Shown: positions 28,045 to 37,742 of the stretch, piece by piece
How positions within the stretch are numbered: position 1 is the stretch's first letter
Layout of the letters: each line of letters opens with the position of its first letter
NCBI RefSeq assembly: GCF_000282055.1
Contig: NZ_AKJZ01000007.1
Span: 62,001-126,000 of the forward strand
DNA length: 64,000 nt
Direction: 5' to 3'
From: Flavobacterium sp. CF136
GTDB taxonomy: Bacteria; Bacteroidota; Bacteroidia; Flavobacteriales; Flavobacteriaceae
Notes under the pieces: generated by a model
The model's database searches: none
What the model was told of the DNA's origin: nothing
What the model saw: only the letters and a program-made list of their open reading frames with translations
Position numbers and translations under genes: made by a program

Positions 28045-30468
28045 ATGAAAAATATAACGGTTGTTATTCTATTGTTCTTTACTTTTTTATTTTCTTTTCA
28101 AGTAAATGCTCAGGATTTAATGAAATCAAGTGATTTGAGTACTGTAAAAGTGGATTATTTATCAGATAGTGATATTGTTAAAATAAAAACACAACTACAA
28201 AATAATAACATGACTATTGAGCAGGCAGAACCTATGGTTTTATCAAAAGGAATGAGTGCTACAGAATTTGCAAAATTAAAAACAAGAGTAAATGAAGGAT
28301 CAGTGAATACTTCAATTAAAAAAAATATTGAAAGTACTAATGTGAATAAAAAAGATTCAGGAAGGACTCAGGAAAAAATCGTAAATAATAAAGTTAAAGA
28401 CTCTGTAAATGCTTTAATATTTGGTTCTGAATTGTTTGATAATCCGACATTGAATTTTGAACCTGATTCAAATCTTGCCACTCCGATGAATTATATTTTA
28501 GGGCCCGGTGATGAACTTCAGGTAAGTGTTTATGGAGTGCAGGAATATAATGCGAGTATTCCTGTAAGTGTTGAAGGAAAAATATCCATTCAGTATGTAG
28601 GGCAAATTTCAGTTTCAGGAATATCAATTGAGGCTGCAACTCAAAAAATTAAAGCAGCAATTGCAAAGGTCTATAGTACTGTAAGGTCTGGTCAATCGCA
28701 GGTAAGTGTAAGTTTAAGCCGAATTAGAACCATTAAGATTACTATTGTTGGAGGAAAACAACCTGGAAATTATTCTATTTCATCTTTGGCAACTGTTTAC
28801 AACGCATTACATTTAGCCGGGGGACCTGGTAAAAATGGTAGTTACAGAAATATTGAATTAATTAGAAATAATAAGATTTATAAAAACATAGACATTTATC
28901 GTTTTTTAGTTAAAGGTGATCAGTCGGACAATGTTAGTTTAAAAGAAAACGATGTAATTCGAATTCCAGTTTATACCCAGAGAGTTACTGTTGAAGGGGA
29001 GGTAAAGAGACCTGGTGTTTTTGAGATGAAAAAAGGAGAAAAATTTACAGATTTACTAAATTTTGCTTCTGGATTTAATGAATTTGCCTATACTGCCTCA
29101 GTAAATGTTTTGCAAAAAACAGGAAAAGAGTTTAAAGTTCATGACATTAATGAAAGTGATTTTACTTCCTATGAACCACAATCAGGTGATGTTTTTAAAG
29201 TAACTAAAATTTTAAACCGATTTGAAAACCGGATTAAAATAGAAGGAGCGGTTTTTAGACCAGATTATTATTCTTATAATGAAGGAATGAGAGTTTCTGA
29301 TCTTATTGCCAGAGCTGAGGGGCTTAAAGAAGATGCCTATACTAAAAGAGCAAGAATTATTCGTTTAAAATCTGATTTAACTACAGAAATAGTAAATGTT
29401 GATTTATCAAGTGCTTTATCAGGAAATTTAGATGCTGATATCGAGTTAAAAAGAGAAGATGAAGTAACAGTATATTCAATTTTAGATTTTAGAGAAGAAT
29501 ACAAAGTTACTATCGATGGCGAAGTGAAAAATCCTGGTGAATATCCATTTTATGATAACTTAACATTAAATGATTTAGTCGTCCAGGTAGGAGGTTTAAC
29601 AGGCTCCGCTTCTAAAAGAGTAGAAATTGCACGAATGATAAAATCTGATGAAATTGATGATGCAAATCCAAAGCGTATCGAATTAGTAGAATTGGAAATA
29701 ACTGCAGATAATAATGAACAAGTTAAAAACTTTGTGTTAAAACCTTTTGATGTTATTAATATTAGGAGGATGGCTGTTTACGAAAAGCCACAAATGGTCA
29801 AAATTAGTGGCGCCATTGCTTATCCGGGAAAATATGTATTAGCTAATAAAAAGGAGTCAGTTTATAATGTTGTTATGCGTGCAGGAGGATTAACATCTGT
29901 TGCTAATTTAGAGGGAATGAGGATTAAAAGACCAATCAAACAAGAACAAATAGATCAATTAGAAAGCATTGATTTGAATTTGTCTAAAAATGATACATTA
30001 AAAGAAGATCTTGCTAAAAAATTAAAAGATGAAATAAAATATGCTACTATTCCATTAGATTGGAAAAAAATAGTAAAAGACAAAGAACATTATTCTAATG
30101 TAACTTTATTTCCTGATGATGAAATAGAAGTATCGACATTTAATGAAGGAGTTAAAGTTACAGGAAATGTATTGCTTAATTCTGAAATTCCATACAGAAG
30201 TGGTAAGGGTTTTAAATATTATATAAATGCAGTTGGAGGAGTTGATAATAAAGGTTGGAAGAAAAAAGCATATATTATTTACCCTAATGGTAAGGCCTCA
30301 GTAACTGGTTCATTTTTATTTTTTAGATCATATCCTAAAGTTACACCTGATTCTCAAATTGTAGTACCTGAAAAACCAGAAACCAAAAAAATGAGTACTG
30401 GAGAGTGGGTAAGTATTGGTAGTGTTTTGACTAGTTTAGCATTATTAATTGTAACAGCATTTAAGTAA
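28045..30468 (+). CDS. Large SLBB-repeat polysaccharide export protein
   Basis: The 807-aa protein has a Sec signal peptide (cleavage likely at VNA-QD, about residue 22), a Poly_export domain (GPGDELQVSVYGVQEY onward, near 153) and at least four SLBB-type repeats, recognisable as recurring VEGEVKRPGVFEM, IEGAVFRPDYYS, IDGEVKNPGEYPF and ISGAIAYPGKYVL segments. It ends in a hydrophobic helix near 785-805. It belongs to the long Wza-like class and is paired with the kinase-less Wzz 14 bases downstream. This is the second export channel of the locus. Confidence 0.88.
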   Translation: MKNITVVILLFFTFLFSFQVNAQDLMKSSDLSTVKVDYLSDSDIVKIKTQLQNNNMTIEQAEPMVLSKGMSATEFAKLKTRVNEGSVNTSIKKNIESTNVNKKDSGRTQEKIVNNKVKDSVNALIFGSELFDNPTLNFEPDSNLATPMNYILGPGDELQVSVYGVQEYNASIPVSVEGKISIQYVGQISVSGISIEAATQKIKAAIAKVYSTVRSGQSQVSVSLSRIRTIKITIVGGKQPGNYSISSLATVYNALHLAGGPGKNGSYRNIELIRNNKIYKNIDIYRFLVKGDQSDNVSLKENDVIRIPVYTQRVTVEGEVKRPGVFEMKKGEKFTDLLNFASGFNEFAYTASVNVLQKTGKEFKVHDINESDFTSYEPQSGDVFKVTKILNRFENRIKIEGAVFRPDYYSYNEGMRVSDLIARAEGLKEDAYTKRARIIRLKSDLTTEIVNVDLSSALSGNLDADIELKREDEVTVYSILDFREEYKVTIDGEVKNPGEYPFYDNLTLNDLVVQVGGLTGSASKRVEIARMIKSDEIDDANPKRIELVELEITADNNEQVKNFVLKPFDVINIRRMAVYEKPQMVKISGAIAYPGKYVLANKKESVYNVVMRAGGLTSVANLEGMRIKRPIKQEQIDQLESIDLNLSKNDTLKEDLAKKLKDEIKYATIPLDWKKIVKDKEHYSNVTLFPDDEIEVSTFNEGVKVTGNVLLNSEIPYRSGKGFKYYINAVGGVDNKGWKKKAYIIYPNGKASVTGSFLFFRSYPKVTPDSQIVVPEKPETKKMSTGEWVSIGSVLTSLALLIVTAFK

Positions 30469-30482
30469 AAATTTAGATTCTT

Positions 30483-31550
30483 ATGGAAAATAATTTACCA
30501 ATTAAAAGTGATGAAATTTCATTGAAAGAATTATTGCAAAAAGGAAGAGAGTGGTGGAGTTATTTACTTTCGCAATGGAAAATCATTTTGATTACAGGTA
30601 TAATTGGGGCAGCTTTGGGATTGACTTATTCGTTTATTAAAAAACCAATTTATACTGCAACGTTATCATTTGCTATGGAAGATGAAAAAAGTGGAGGAGG
30701 TTTAGGAAGTGCTTTAGGTTTAGCAAGTTCATTTGGTTTAGATTTAGGAGGAAGTGGTGGTGGAATGTTTTCTGGTTCTAATTTGGCTGAATTGTTTAAA
30801 TCTAGATCAATGGTTGAAAAAACCTTATTATCTCCCATTAATGTGGATGGAAAGGTTATTTCTTTAGCAGAAATGTATATTCAAAACAATAAATGGAGAA
30901 AGTCTTGGAATGATAATTCAAAATTAGCATCATTGAAGTTTTTGCCAAATTCAAATAGAGAAAAGTTTACTCGTATTCAAGATAGTATAATGGGGGTAAT
31001 GTATCAAAAATTATCTGAAGGATTATCTGTAGCACAGAAAGATAAAAAGATATCTATAATAAATATTGATGTCTCTTCTACAAACGAATTGTTTGCGAAA
31101 TTTTTTTGTGAATCATTAGCGAAACAAGTTTCTAATTTTTATGTAGATGTAAAAAGTAGAAAGGCGAGAATGAATATGAATATTTTGGAAAAACAAGTTG
31201 ATTCAATTAGAGGACAATTAAATAGTTCAATAGGTAGAGTAGCTGTGGCTAATGATAATACTTTTAATTTGAACCCTGCATTAAATATACGACGTGCACC
31301 AGCAGCGCGAAGTCAAATTGATGTTCAAGCAAATACTGCGATTTTTACTGAATTAGTTAAGCAGTCGGAATTAGCAAAAGTTAATTTAAGGAAAGAAACT
31401 CCTCTTATTCAGATTATAGATAAACCTATTTTGCCTTTAGAAAGAGAAAGACTTGGAAAAATTAAAGGTATTTTTATCGGTGGTTTATTTTTTGCATTTG
31501 TTTCTATTGTTATTTTAATATTTAAGAAAATATTTAAAAATATTATTTAA
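30483..31550 (+). CDS. Wzz-type chain-length determinant without kinase domain
   Basis: The 355-aa protein has a TM helix near residues 36-54 (ITGIIGAALGLTYSFI), a long periplasmic part with a Gly/Ser-rich loop (GSALGLASSFGLDLGGSGGG) and coiled-coil segments, and a second TM helix at 327-345 (GLFFAFVSIVILIF). This is the Wzz/PCP-1 architecture. No Walker motifs follow, unlike the Wzc at 18961. It probably sets chain length for the Wzy-dependent polymer made by the Wzx/Wzy genes just downstream. Confidence 0.85.
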   Translation: MENNLPIKSDEISLKELLQKGREWWSYLLSQWKIILITGIIGAALGLTYSFIKKPIYTATLSFAMEDEKSGGGLGSALGLASSFGLDLGGSGGGMFSGSNLAELFKSRSMVEKTLLSPINVDGKVISLAEMYIQNNKWRKSWNDNSKLASLKFLPNSNREKFTRIQDSIMGVMYQKLSEGLSVAQKDKKISIINIDVSSTNELFAKFFCESLAKQVSNFYVDVKSRKARMNMNILEKQVDSIRGQLNSSIGRVAVANDNTFNLNPALNIRRAPAARSQIDVQANTAIFTELVKQSELAKVNLRKETPLIQIIDKPILPLERERLGKIKGIFIGGLFFAFVSIVILIFKKIFKNII

Positions 31551-31584
31551 TTTACATGTTTTATGTATTTTTTTAAAAATTTTA

Positions 31585-33048
31585 GTGGTGAAGCAGCAGA
31601 AAAGTGTGAGATTTAATTTTTTTTTAAATGCGTCTAGAGTTGTCTTTGGGATACTTATAGGCTTTTTTACAATGCCTTACGTAAATAGAACAATTGGAGT
31701 TGATGGTCTAGGCAAAGTTGAATACGTTAATTCTATAATTACCTATTTTATTTTATTTTCTGGGTTAGGTATTCCGATGTATGGTATACGAGAAACAGCT
31801 AATAAAAGAAACAATGTTGAAGCTAGATCAAAATTAGTTATAGAGTTACTAAGTATTTTAACTGTAACTACAATTGTATCTTATCTTATTATGTTTTTTG
31901 TTGTGCTTAAAATACCTTCTTTAGAATCATTAAAAAACCTTATTGTTCTTACGAGCTCAATGATTTTTCTTACAAATTTAGGAGTTGAGTGGTTTTACCA
32001 AGGTATTGAAGACCAGTTGTATATTACAGCTAGGTATTTTTTTGTAAGAATTTTAGCTTTAATTTTATTATTTGTTTTTGTTACTTCAAAAGATGATTAT
32101 TTATATTATAGTGTAATAATGGTTTTGTCTTCTGTTGGAGGAAATTTATTTAATCTTATAAATCTAAAAAAATATATCAGCTTTAAAGATATTACTTTTG
32201 AAAGCTTAGATTTTAAACAACATTTGAAACCGATTTTTACAATTTTTATAGCAAGTATTTCGATAAGTATTTATGTGCAGCTTGATAATTTAATGTTAGG
32301 TGCTTTGAATGGCAGTAAATCTGTTGGTTATTATGCAATGGCAAATAAATTGATTAGATTTGTCATAGTGCCCATAACTACTTTAGGCACAGTTCTTCTG
32401 CCAAGATTGTCTTTTTTAGTTAAGAATGATAAGCAACAATATTTTATATATATCAAAAAAGTATTGAATTATTTTTTAATTCTTTCTTTTCCTTTTGTTG
32501 TATTGTTTTTAATGCTTGCGAAGGATTTTACTTTAGTCATAGGTGGTCAAGAATTTTTGCCGTCTGTTTTGACAATGCAAATTTTATCACCAATTATTAT
32601 TATTGTTAGTTTCGCGTATTTTTTAGGGTATTTAGTTTTGTATCCCCAAGGAAAAGAATATATATATACCACAGCTGTAATCTTAAGCGCGTCATTGAGT
32701 ATTATCTTTAACTTTTACTTAATTCCAAAATTTGGATATAATGGAGCGGCTGTGGTTGCAGTATTATCTGAGCTAGTGGGTGTTATTGTGATGGTGTTTT
32801 TATATTATAAAGAATTAAGTTATTTAAAATTATTAAATAAAAGTTTAGTTTACTTTATTGCTTCAAGCGTAATTATGGGAGCAGTAATATTTGTAATTAG
32901 TTTTTTTAATTTTATATCGATTTTAAATTTGATAGTTTCTAGTGTTATTGGTGGTTTTAGTTTTTTTCTTTCATTATATTTTTTCAAAGAAATAACTATT
33001 CTTGGAATTGTAGACGAAATGAAAAGTAAGTTAAGAATTTTTAGATAA
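31585..33048 (+). CDS. wzx: Wzx-type oligosaccharide flippase
   Basis: The 487-aa polytopic protein has about 13-14 hydrophobic helices and belongs to the polysaccharide-synthesis (MOP) flippase superfamily. Its N terminus (ASRVVFGILIGFFTMPYVNRTIGVDGLGKVEYVNS) matches many O-antigen flippases. It should move undecaprenyl-PP-linked repeat units across the inner membrane. The start is GTG at 31585 or the next codon, GTG 31588; no ATG is available before residue 29. The gene is visibly T-rich, typical of serotype-specific cassettes. Confidence 0.87.
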   Translation: MVKQQKSVRFNFFLNASRVVFGILIGFFTMPYVNRTIGVDGLGKVEYVNSIITYFILFSGLGIPMYGIRETANKRNNVEARSKLVIELLSILTVTTIVSYLIMFFVVLKIPSLESLKNLIVLTSSMIFLTNLGVEWFYQGIEDQLYITARYFFVRILALILLFVFVTSKDDYLYYSVIMVLSSVGGNLFNLINLKKYISFKDITFESLDFKQHLKPIFTIFIASISISIYVQLDNLMLGALNGSKSVGYYAMANKLIRFVIVPITTLGTVLLPRLSFLVKNDKQQYFIYIKKVLNYFLILSFPFVVLFLMLAKDFTLVIGGQEFLPSVLTMQILSPIIIIVSFAYFLGYLVLYPQGKEYIYTTAVILSASLSIIFNFYLIPKFGYNGAAVVAVLSELVGVIVMVFLYYKELSYLKLLNKSLVYFIASSVIMGAVIFVISFFNFISILNLIVSSVIGGFSFFLSLYFFKEITILGIVDEMKSKLRIFR

Positions 33049-33135
33049 TTTTTTTTAATCATTTATTACAGGTTATATTAATCATTTATTTTTTGATTTC
33101 AATTTTTTCTTTATTATGGTTTTAAAAATAAGTTT

Positions 33136-34014
33136 ATGAATATTGATATTTCGGTTGCACTTGCTACCTACAATGGTTCTAAGTATTTAAAAAAACAATT
33201 GATTTCAATTTTAAATCAAACTATCGTTCCACGCGAAATTATTATAGTTGATGACTGTTCTAATGATAATACAGTTGAAATTATTAAAGAGTTTCAAAGA
33301 AGGTATAGTAATATTGATTTGCATATTAATGAAACTAATCTTGGTCCAATAAACACTTTTAAAAATGCAATTTTAAAATGCAATTATGATTTTATTTCTC
33401 TCTGTGATCAAGATGATATTTGGGAACTTAATAAATTGCAGCGATGTCACGAAGAGCTCTCGTGTCTAAATGATGTTAAGCCATGTATTGTGTTTAGTGA
33501 TTTAAAAATGATTGATGATCGTGGTGACTGTACAGGATTCTCATTTTGGGAAGTTCAAGGTTATAAACCATCAAAAGTTAACTTAAACCAATTGTTAATT
33601 GGTAATGTTGTAACTGGTTGCACCATTATGATGAATGGAAGGATGAAAGAAGAAATTTTTAAAATGCCTACTGATATTATTATGCATGACTATTGGATAG
33701 CTTTAATAGCTTACAGTAAAGGGGATTTTAAAATCATAAATGATAAACTTATAAATTATAGAATCCATCAAAGTAGCGTAACGTTAAAATCTAAAATGAG
33801 TTTTGATGAAAGATTTCAATTTTTTTTTAAAGTTTTTTCAGACGATAAAAGAGAATACTTATTAGAAAATATTTTACAAGCAGAGTCTTTTTTTAATATT
33901 TATGGATTAGAAATGTCAAATGAAAATAATAAAATATATAAAAACTTCATTTTACTTAAAAATAAAAGTAGTTTATTTAGAAAATTTTATGTTTTTTGTG
34001 TTAAGTACTTGTGA
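33136..34014 (+). CDS. Family 2 glycosyltransferase
   Basis: The 292-aa protein has a GT-A domain with VALATYNGSKYLKKQLISIL at the N terminus, IIIVDDCSNDNTVEII and the metal-binding/acceptor region SLCDQDDIWE near residue 96. The C-terminal part is helical and diverse. The DQDDIW variant is common among rhamnosyl- and related transferases in O-antigen clusters, but donor and acceptor cannot be assigned. It is flanked by wzx and another glycosyltransferase. Confidence 0.88.
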   Translation: MNIDISVALATYNGSKYLKKQLISILNQTIVPREIIIVDDCSNDNTVEIIKEFQRRYSNIDLHINETNLGPINTFKNAILKCNYDFISLCDQDDIWELNKLQRCHEELSCLNDVKPCIVFSDLKMIDDRGDCTGFSFWEVQGYKPSKVNLNQLLIGNVVTGCTIMMNGRMKEEIFKMPTDIIMHDYWIALIAYSKGDFKIINDKLINYRIHQSSVTLKSKMSFDERFQFFFKVFSDDKREYLLENILQAESFFNIYGLEMSNENNKIYKNFILLKNKSSLFRKFYVFCVKYL

Positions 34015-34057
34015 ATTTTTAATATAAATAAGTTTATATAATTAAGTATAAAATATA

Positions 34058-34903
34058 ATGTTGTATCATGATTTATTTTTGGTAATTGTACTATACAAAA
34101 AAAACTTATCAAATTCTGAAACTTTACGAACTCTTGGTGAGTTTTTGAATTCTCCAATTAATATTCTTGTTTTTGACAATAGTCCTGATAGACAATATTT
34201 TAGTGATTATTTTATTTTTAATAAGTTTAGAGTGAAATATTTTCATGATGGATCTAATCCTGGACTTAGCGCAGCATACAACTTTGCAATTAAAGAAGCT
34301 GTTTTTGAGAATAAAAGGTGGGTTTTATTACTTGATCAGGATACTGTTTTTACCAAAGATTATTTTTCGGAGATATTAACACTGGATTCATTAAAACTTC
34401 ATGCTGATACTGTTGCAATAATTCCTAAAGTATTTTCTTTATATGATAATATTATTTCACCTGCAAAAATGTATTTGGGGGGCTTATGCAGACCTATAAT
34501 AATTGATTCTGGATTATCTAATGATCCTATAACAGCCATTAATTCTGGCACAATAATCAGTGTGGCTTTTATTAAAAAAATTGGTGGATTTAGTGAATTA
34601 TTTCCCTTAGATATGTTAGATCATTGGTATTTTAGAGAAATTTATAAATTAAAGAAAAAGGTTTTAGTTTTAAATAGTATAATTTTTCAAAATTTATCAG
34701 TTGCTGGAAATTATCAAAAAGAAGTTTCGGTTGTAAGGTATAGAAACATGTTAATTGCTGAAAAATTATTTGTGAAGCAAGATGGCGTAATCGCTTATAC
34801 AATTTTTATTTTACGTCTGATCAGGAGGGCTTTCAAACAGATCAGATTTAAAAATAAAAAGTATTTTTTTGAGAGTATTAAAAGTCTCTTTAGTCTGAAC
34901 TAA
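34058..34903 (+). CDS. Family 2 glycosyltransferase, rhamnosyltransferase-like
   Basis: The 281-aa protein lacks the common ATYNG start but has VIVLYKKNLSNSETLRTL, FDNSPDRQYF, GLSAAYNFAIKEA and WVLLLDQDTVF (DQD motif near residue 95). This pattern belongs to the RfbF/WbbL-type rhamnosyltransferase group, which agrees with dTDP-rhamnose genes in the locus. The acceptor is unknown. It lies between another GT2 gene and the Wzy-like gene. Confidence 0.78.
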   Translation: MLYHDLFLVIVLYKKNLSNSETLRTLGEFLNSPINILVFDNSPDRQYFSDYFIFNKFRVKYFHDGSNPGLSAAYNFAIKEAVFENKRWVLLLDQDTVFTKDYFSEILTLDSLKLHADTVAIIPKVFSLYDNIISPAKMYLGGLCRPIIIDSGLSNDPITAINSGTIISVAFIKKIGGFSELFPLDMLDHWYFREIYKLKKKVLVLNSIIFQNLSVAGNYQKEVSVVRYRNMLIAEKLFVKQDGVIAYTIFILRLIRRAFKQIRFKNKKYFFESIKSLFSLN

Positions 34904-34928
34904 CTAAGTATTTTTAAATATAATCTAT

Positions 34929-36095
34929 GTGAATAAAATAAAAAACAGCAAATTATCATTTATTAAAATTATTTTTGTTTTAAGTTTTTTTGAATTGATT
35001 GTTGGCGGAGGAGGAAGATTCTTAGAATTTGGGTTTTTGACTGTTAGAATGGTTTTGTTTTTGGTTATTATCGTAATCTCGCTAATTCTGTACGTGTTCA
35101 GAAAGAAAATAAAGAGAAATATAATATTGCTGACAATTATTTTTTCTATAATAACTTTGACGGGAGTAGTTATAGGATTATTAAATAATGCCCTAATTAA
35201 TGGTATTTTCGAAGATATTAAACCCCTATCTTTTTTTTATATTATCTTGTTTTTTTCTCTGATAATAAAAGACGAAAAAGATATTGTATTAGTTAGTAAT
35301 ATAATTAAAATTGGATCGGTTATTTTAGCAATCGTTTATGTTGGTTTTATAATATTTTTATACTTCGGGTTGATTGATTTTGTATCATTTTATAATAAGC
35401 AAAGCGAAATTGGTGAAATATTATTTAGAGGAGATTTTTTGTTTTTTTATAAAGGTTTTTTATATCTCTGCATAGGCTTTTTCTTTTTTTTAACATCTGA
35501 TTATAAATATAAATTATTACTTCTGGTTTTTTTATTTACTAGTATTGTTCTTACTTTGACGCGTGGGTTTATATTGTTTACTTTTTTAATTACTTGTTAC
35601 TATATATATTTTATCAATAAGAAGATTTTAATTAAAATAATTTCAGGAATATTATTATTAGTTATTTCTACATTAATTGGTACTTTTTATCTTCAAACCG
35701 TGGGAGACAGAGCAGACTCTGATAAAGTTAGATATATACAGATTGAACAGGTTTATGATAGAATTAATCCAATTAGTATTTTTATAGGACACGGTTTTGG
35801 AAATGGGGTTCCCGATCGCCCAATTCATATGGAAAACTCCTTTCTCGAAATTTTTCATAAGCAAGGATTGCTGGGGCTTTTTTTTTGGATAGCAATGTTA
35901 TTTTATGTTTGTTTACTATATGTAAATATTAAAAACGTAATTTTTAAAAAATTAGCACTTCCATTTCTTTTGGGTGTATTTTTTGTTTATTTTCAATCAT
36001 TAACTAATCCTTTTATAAATAATCCAATGGGACTTTGTCTTTTATTAATTACCATAGTAGTCTTTTCTAAATTGTTAGAATTACAAAAAAAATAA
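34929..36095 (+). CDS. wzy: Wzy-type O-antigen/capsule polymerase
   Basis: The 388-aa protein has about 10-11 predicted TM helices and an O-antigen ligase/polymerase-like layout, with a large periplasmic loop containing VYDRINPISIFIGHGFGNG and HMENSFLEIFHKQGLLGLFFW, the H-x-x-x-N-x-x-L-E feature of Wzy_C/WaaL proteins. The start is GTG 34929, since no ATG precedes the first TM helix. It is extremely T-rich, as expected for polymerase genes. It should polymerise the units flipped by the Wzx at 31585. Confidence 0.78.
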   Translation: MNKIKNSKLSFIKIIFVLSFFELIVGGGGRFLEFGFLTVRMVLFLVIIVISLILYVFRKKIKRNIILLTIIFSIITLTGVVIGLLNNALINGIFEDIKPLSFFYIILFFSLIIKDEKDIVLVSNIIKIGSVILAIVYVGFIIFLYFGLIDFVSFYNKQSEIGEILFRGDFLFFYKGFLYLCIGFFFFLTSDYKYKLLLLVFLFTSIVLTLTRGFILFTFLITCYYIYFINKKILIKIISGILLLVISTLIGTFYLQTVGDRADSDKVRYIQIEQVYDRINPISIFIGHGFGNGVPDRPIHMENSFLEIFHKQGLLGLFFWIAMLFYVCLLYVNIKNVIFKKLALPFLLGVFFVYFQSLTNPFINNPMGLCLLLITIVVFSKLLELQKK

Positions 36096-36102
36096 TATTA
36101 TT

Positions 36103-36816
36103 ATGATTTCAGTTTGTGTAGCGACATATAATGGAGAAAAATATATTAAAGAACAAATAAATTCTATTCTTGAACAAATAGGTAAAAATGATGAAGTTAT
36201 TGTGTCTGATGACGGATCAAAAGATAGGACTGTTGAAATTATACAAAATTACAATGATAGTAGGGTGACAATTTATCATAATGTCTTTAAAAGTCCAATA
36301 AGAAATTTCGAATTTTTAATATCAATAGCAAAAGGAGATTATATTTTTTTATCGGATCAAGATGATATTTGGCATGAGGATAAGGTAAGTAAATATTTAA
36401 AGATATTTAATGAAATTCCTATGGTTTCTTTAGTTATTAGTGATTTAAAAATTATAGATAAAAACGGAATCATTCAAGATAAAGAGTTTTACAAAAAGGG
36501 GTTTAAAAACAATATATTACAAAATATAATTTCAAATAATTTTATAGGTTGTACTATGGCTTTTAAAAAAGAACTTAAAACGCATATATTGCCCTTTCCT
36601 AAAAATATAGCGATGCATGATTGGTGGATAGGGCTTTGTGGTGTTTTATTTGATGAAATTTATTTTATTGATGAAAAGCTACATTACTATAGAAGGCATG
36701 ATAATAATGTAACTAATGTAAATAATTTCAATTTTTTAGCAAAAGTAAAATTTAGAATTAATATGGTAAATGAACTTTTAAAAAGATATTTTAAAACTAA
36801 ATATAATCTATTATAA
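36103..36816 (+). CDS. Family 2 glycosyltransferase
   Basis: The 237-aa protein has SVCVATYNGEKYIKEQINSIL at the start, EVIVSDDGSKDRTVEIIQ and FLSDQDDIWHEDKV near residue 83, so the GT-A fold is complete. It is shorter than its neighbours, with little C-terminal extension. Its stop overlaps the next start by one base (TAATG), which indicates translational coupling to another GT2 gene. Donor unknown. Confidence 0.87.
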   Translation: MISVCVATYNGEKYIKEQINSILEQIGKNDEVIVSDDGSKDRTVEIIQNYNDSRVTIYHNVFKSPIRNFEFLISIAKGDYIFLSDQDDIWHEDKVSKYLKIFNEIPMVSLVISDLKIIDKNGIIQDKEFYKKGFKNNILQNIISNNFIGCTMAFKKELKTHILPFPKNIAMHDWWIGLCGVLFDEIYFIDEKLHYYRRHDNNVTNVNNFNFLAKVKFRINMVNELLKRYFKTKYNLL

Positions 36817-37739
36817 TGAAGGAGGTACTTGTTATTCTTGCAGCCTATAATGGTGGGAAATATATTAGTGAGCAATTGAGTTCAATATTAGAGCAGAAAG
36901 ATGTAAATGTACATATTAAAGTATATGACGATGTGAGTTCTGATAATACTGTTGAAGTTGTAAAGACATTTGTTGAGGATGACAGAATTGAATTAATTCA
37001 AAATATAGTTGGTCATGGTAGTGCTGCTAGTAATTTCTTTAATGCAATTAGTACTTTGTCTGAAAATACAATAAAAGAATATAATTATGTTTCTTTTTCT
37101 GACCAAGATGATTTATGGTTGCCAAATAAATTAAATGCAGCAGTAAATGTATTATTGCAAGAAAATTCAAGTCTATATTGTTCAAACTTACTTTTGTGGA
37201 ATGAAAGAACTGATAAAACATCTATAATAAAAAAAAGTTACTCACAAACAAATTATGACTACTTATTTGAAGGTGGCAGTGCTGGTTGTACTTATGTTTT
37301 TACAAGCGAGTTTTGTTTAAAATTAAAAAAGATAATAGGAGCAACAGATTATTTTGATTGGCAATACTTTTCTCATGATTGGTTTGTTTATTTTTATGCA
37401 AGAATATCTAAATGTAAAGTTTCAATAGATAAGAATATTTATATAAAATATCGTATTCATAGTAACAACGTACATGGTCAACTGAATCAGAAATCCTTAT
37501 TTGCTATCAGCGAAAGACTTAAATTGATTAAAAAAGGATGGTATTTTAAACAAATAAGAGAGTTTGTTAAGCTTACAGATGTCGGCTCTCCAGAAAAAAA
37601 GATTTATGAACTTTATTACAGAAATTACTTTACAAGGCTATATATTTTGTTGAGATATAATTTTTCTTTAATTCGTAGTAATAAAAAATTTATTCAATTT
37701 TTTATTACTAGTTTATTGCCAATTAGAATTAATAAATAA
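36816..37739 (+). CDS. Family 2 glycosyltransferase
   Basis: The 307-aa protein starts MKEVLVILAAYNGGKYISEQL and has VKVYDDVSS-type and FSDQDDLWLPNKL motifs (near residue 93). It is a relative of the GT2 proteins at 33136 and 36103. The three share the DQDD-[IL]-W signature and may have arisen by duplication. It overlaps the upstream gene by one base and precedes the initiating transferase by 3 bases. Confidence 0.86.
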   Translation: MKEVLVILAAYNGGKYISEQLSSILEQKDVNVHIKVYDDVSSDNTVEVVKTFVEDDRIELIQNIVGHGSAASNFFNAISTLSENTIKEYNYVSFSDQDDLWLPNKLNAAVNVLLQENSSLYCSNLLLWNERTDKTSIIKKSYSQTNYDYLFEGGSAGCTYVFTSEFCLKLKKIIGATDYFDWQYFSHDWFVYFYARISKCKVSIDKNIYIKYRIHSNNVHGQLNQKSLFAISERLKLIKKGWYFKQIREFVKLTDVGSPEKKIYELYYRNYFTRLYILLRYNFSLIRSNKKFIQFFITSLLPIRINK

Positions 37740-37742
37740 TTT

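Noticed and set aside
28394..28639. An 81-aa frame on the minus strand within the SLBB gene, and similar minus-strand frames elsewhere in the locus
   Set aside because: They are antisense to conserved domains, with no promoter or family similarity.
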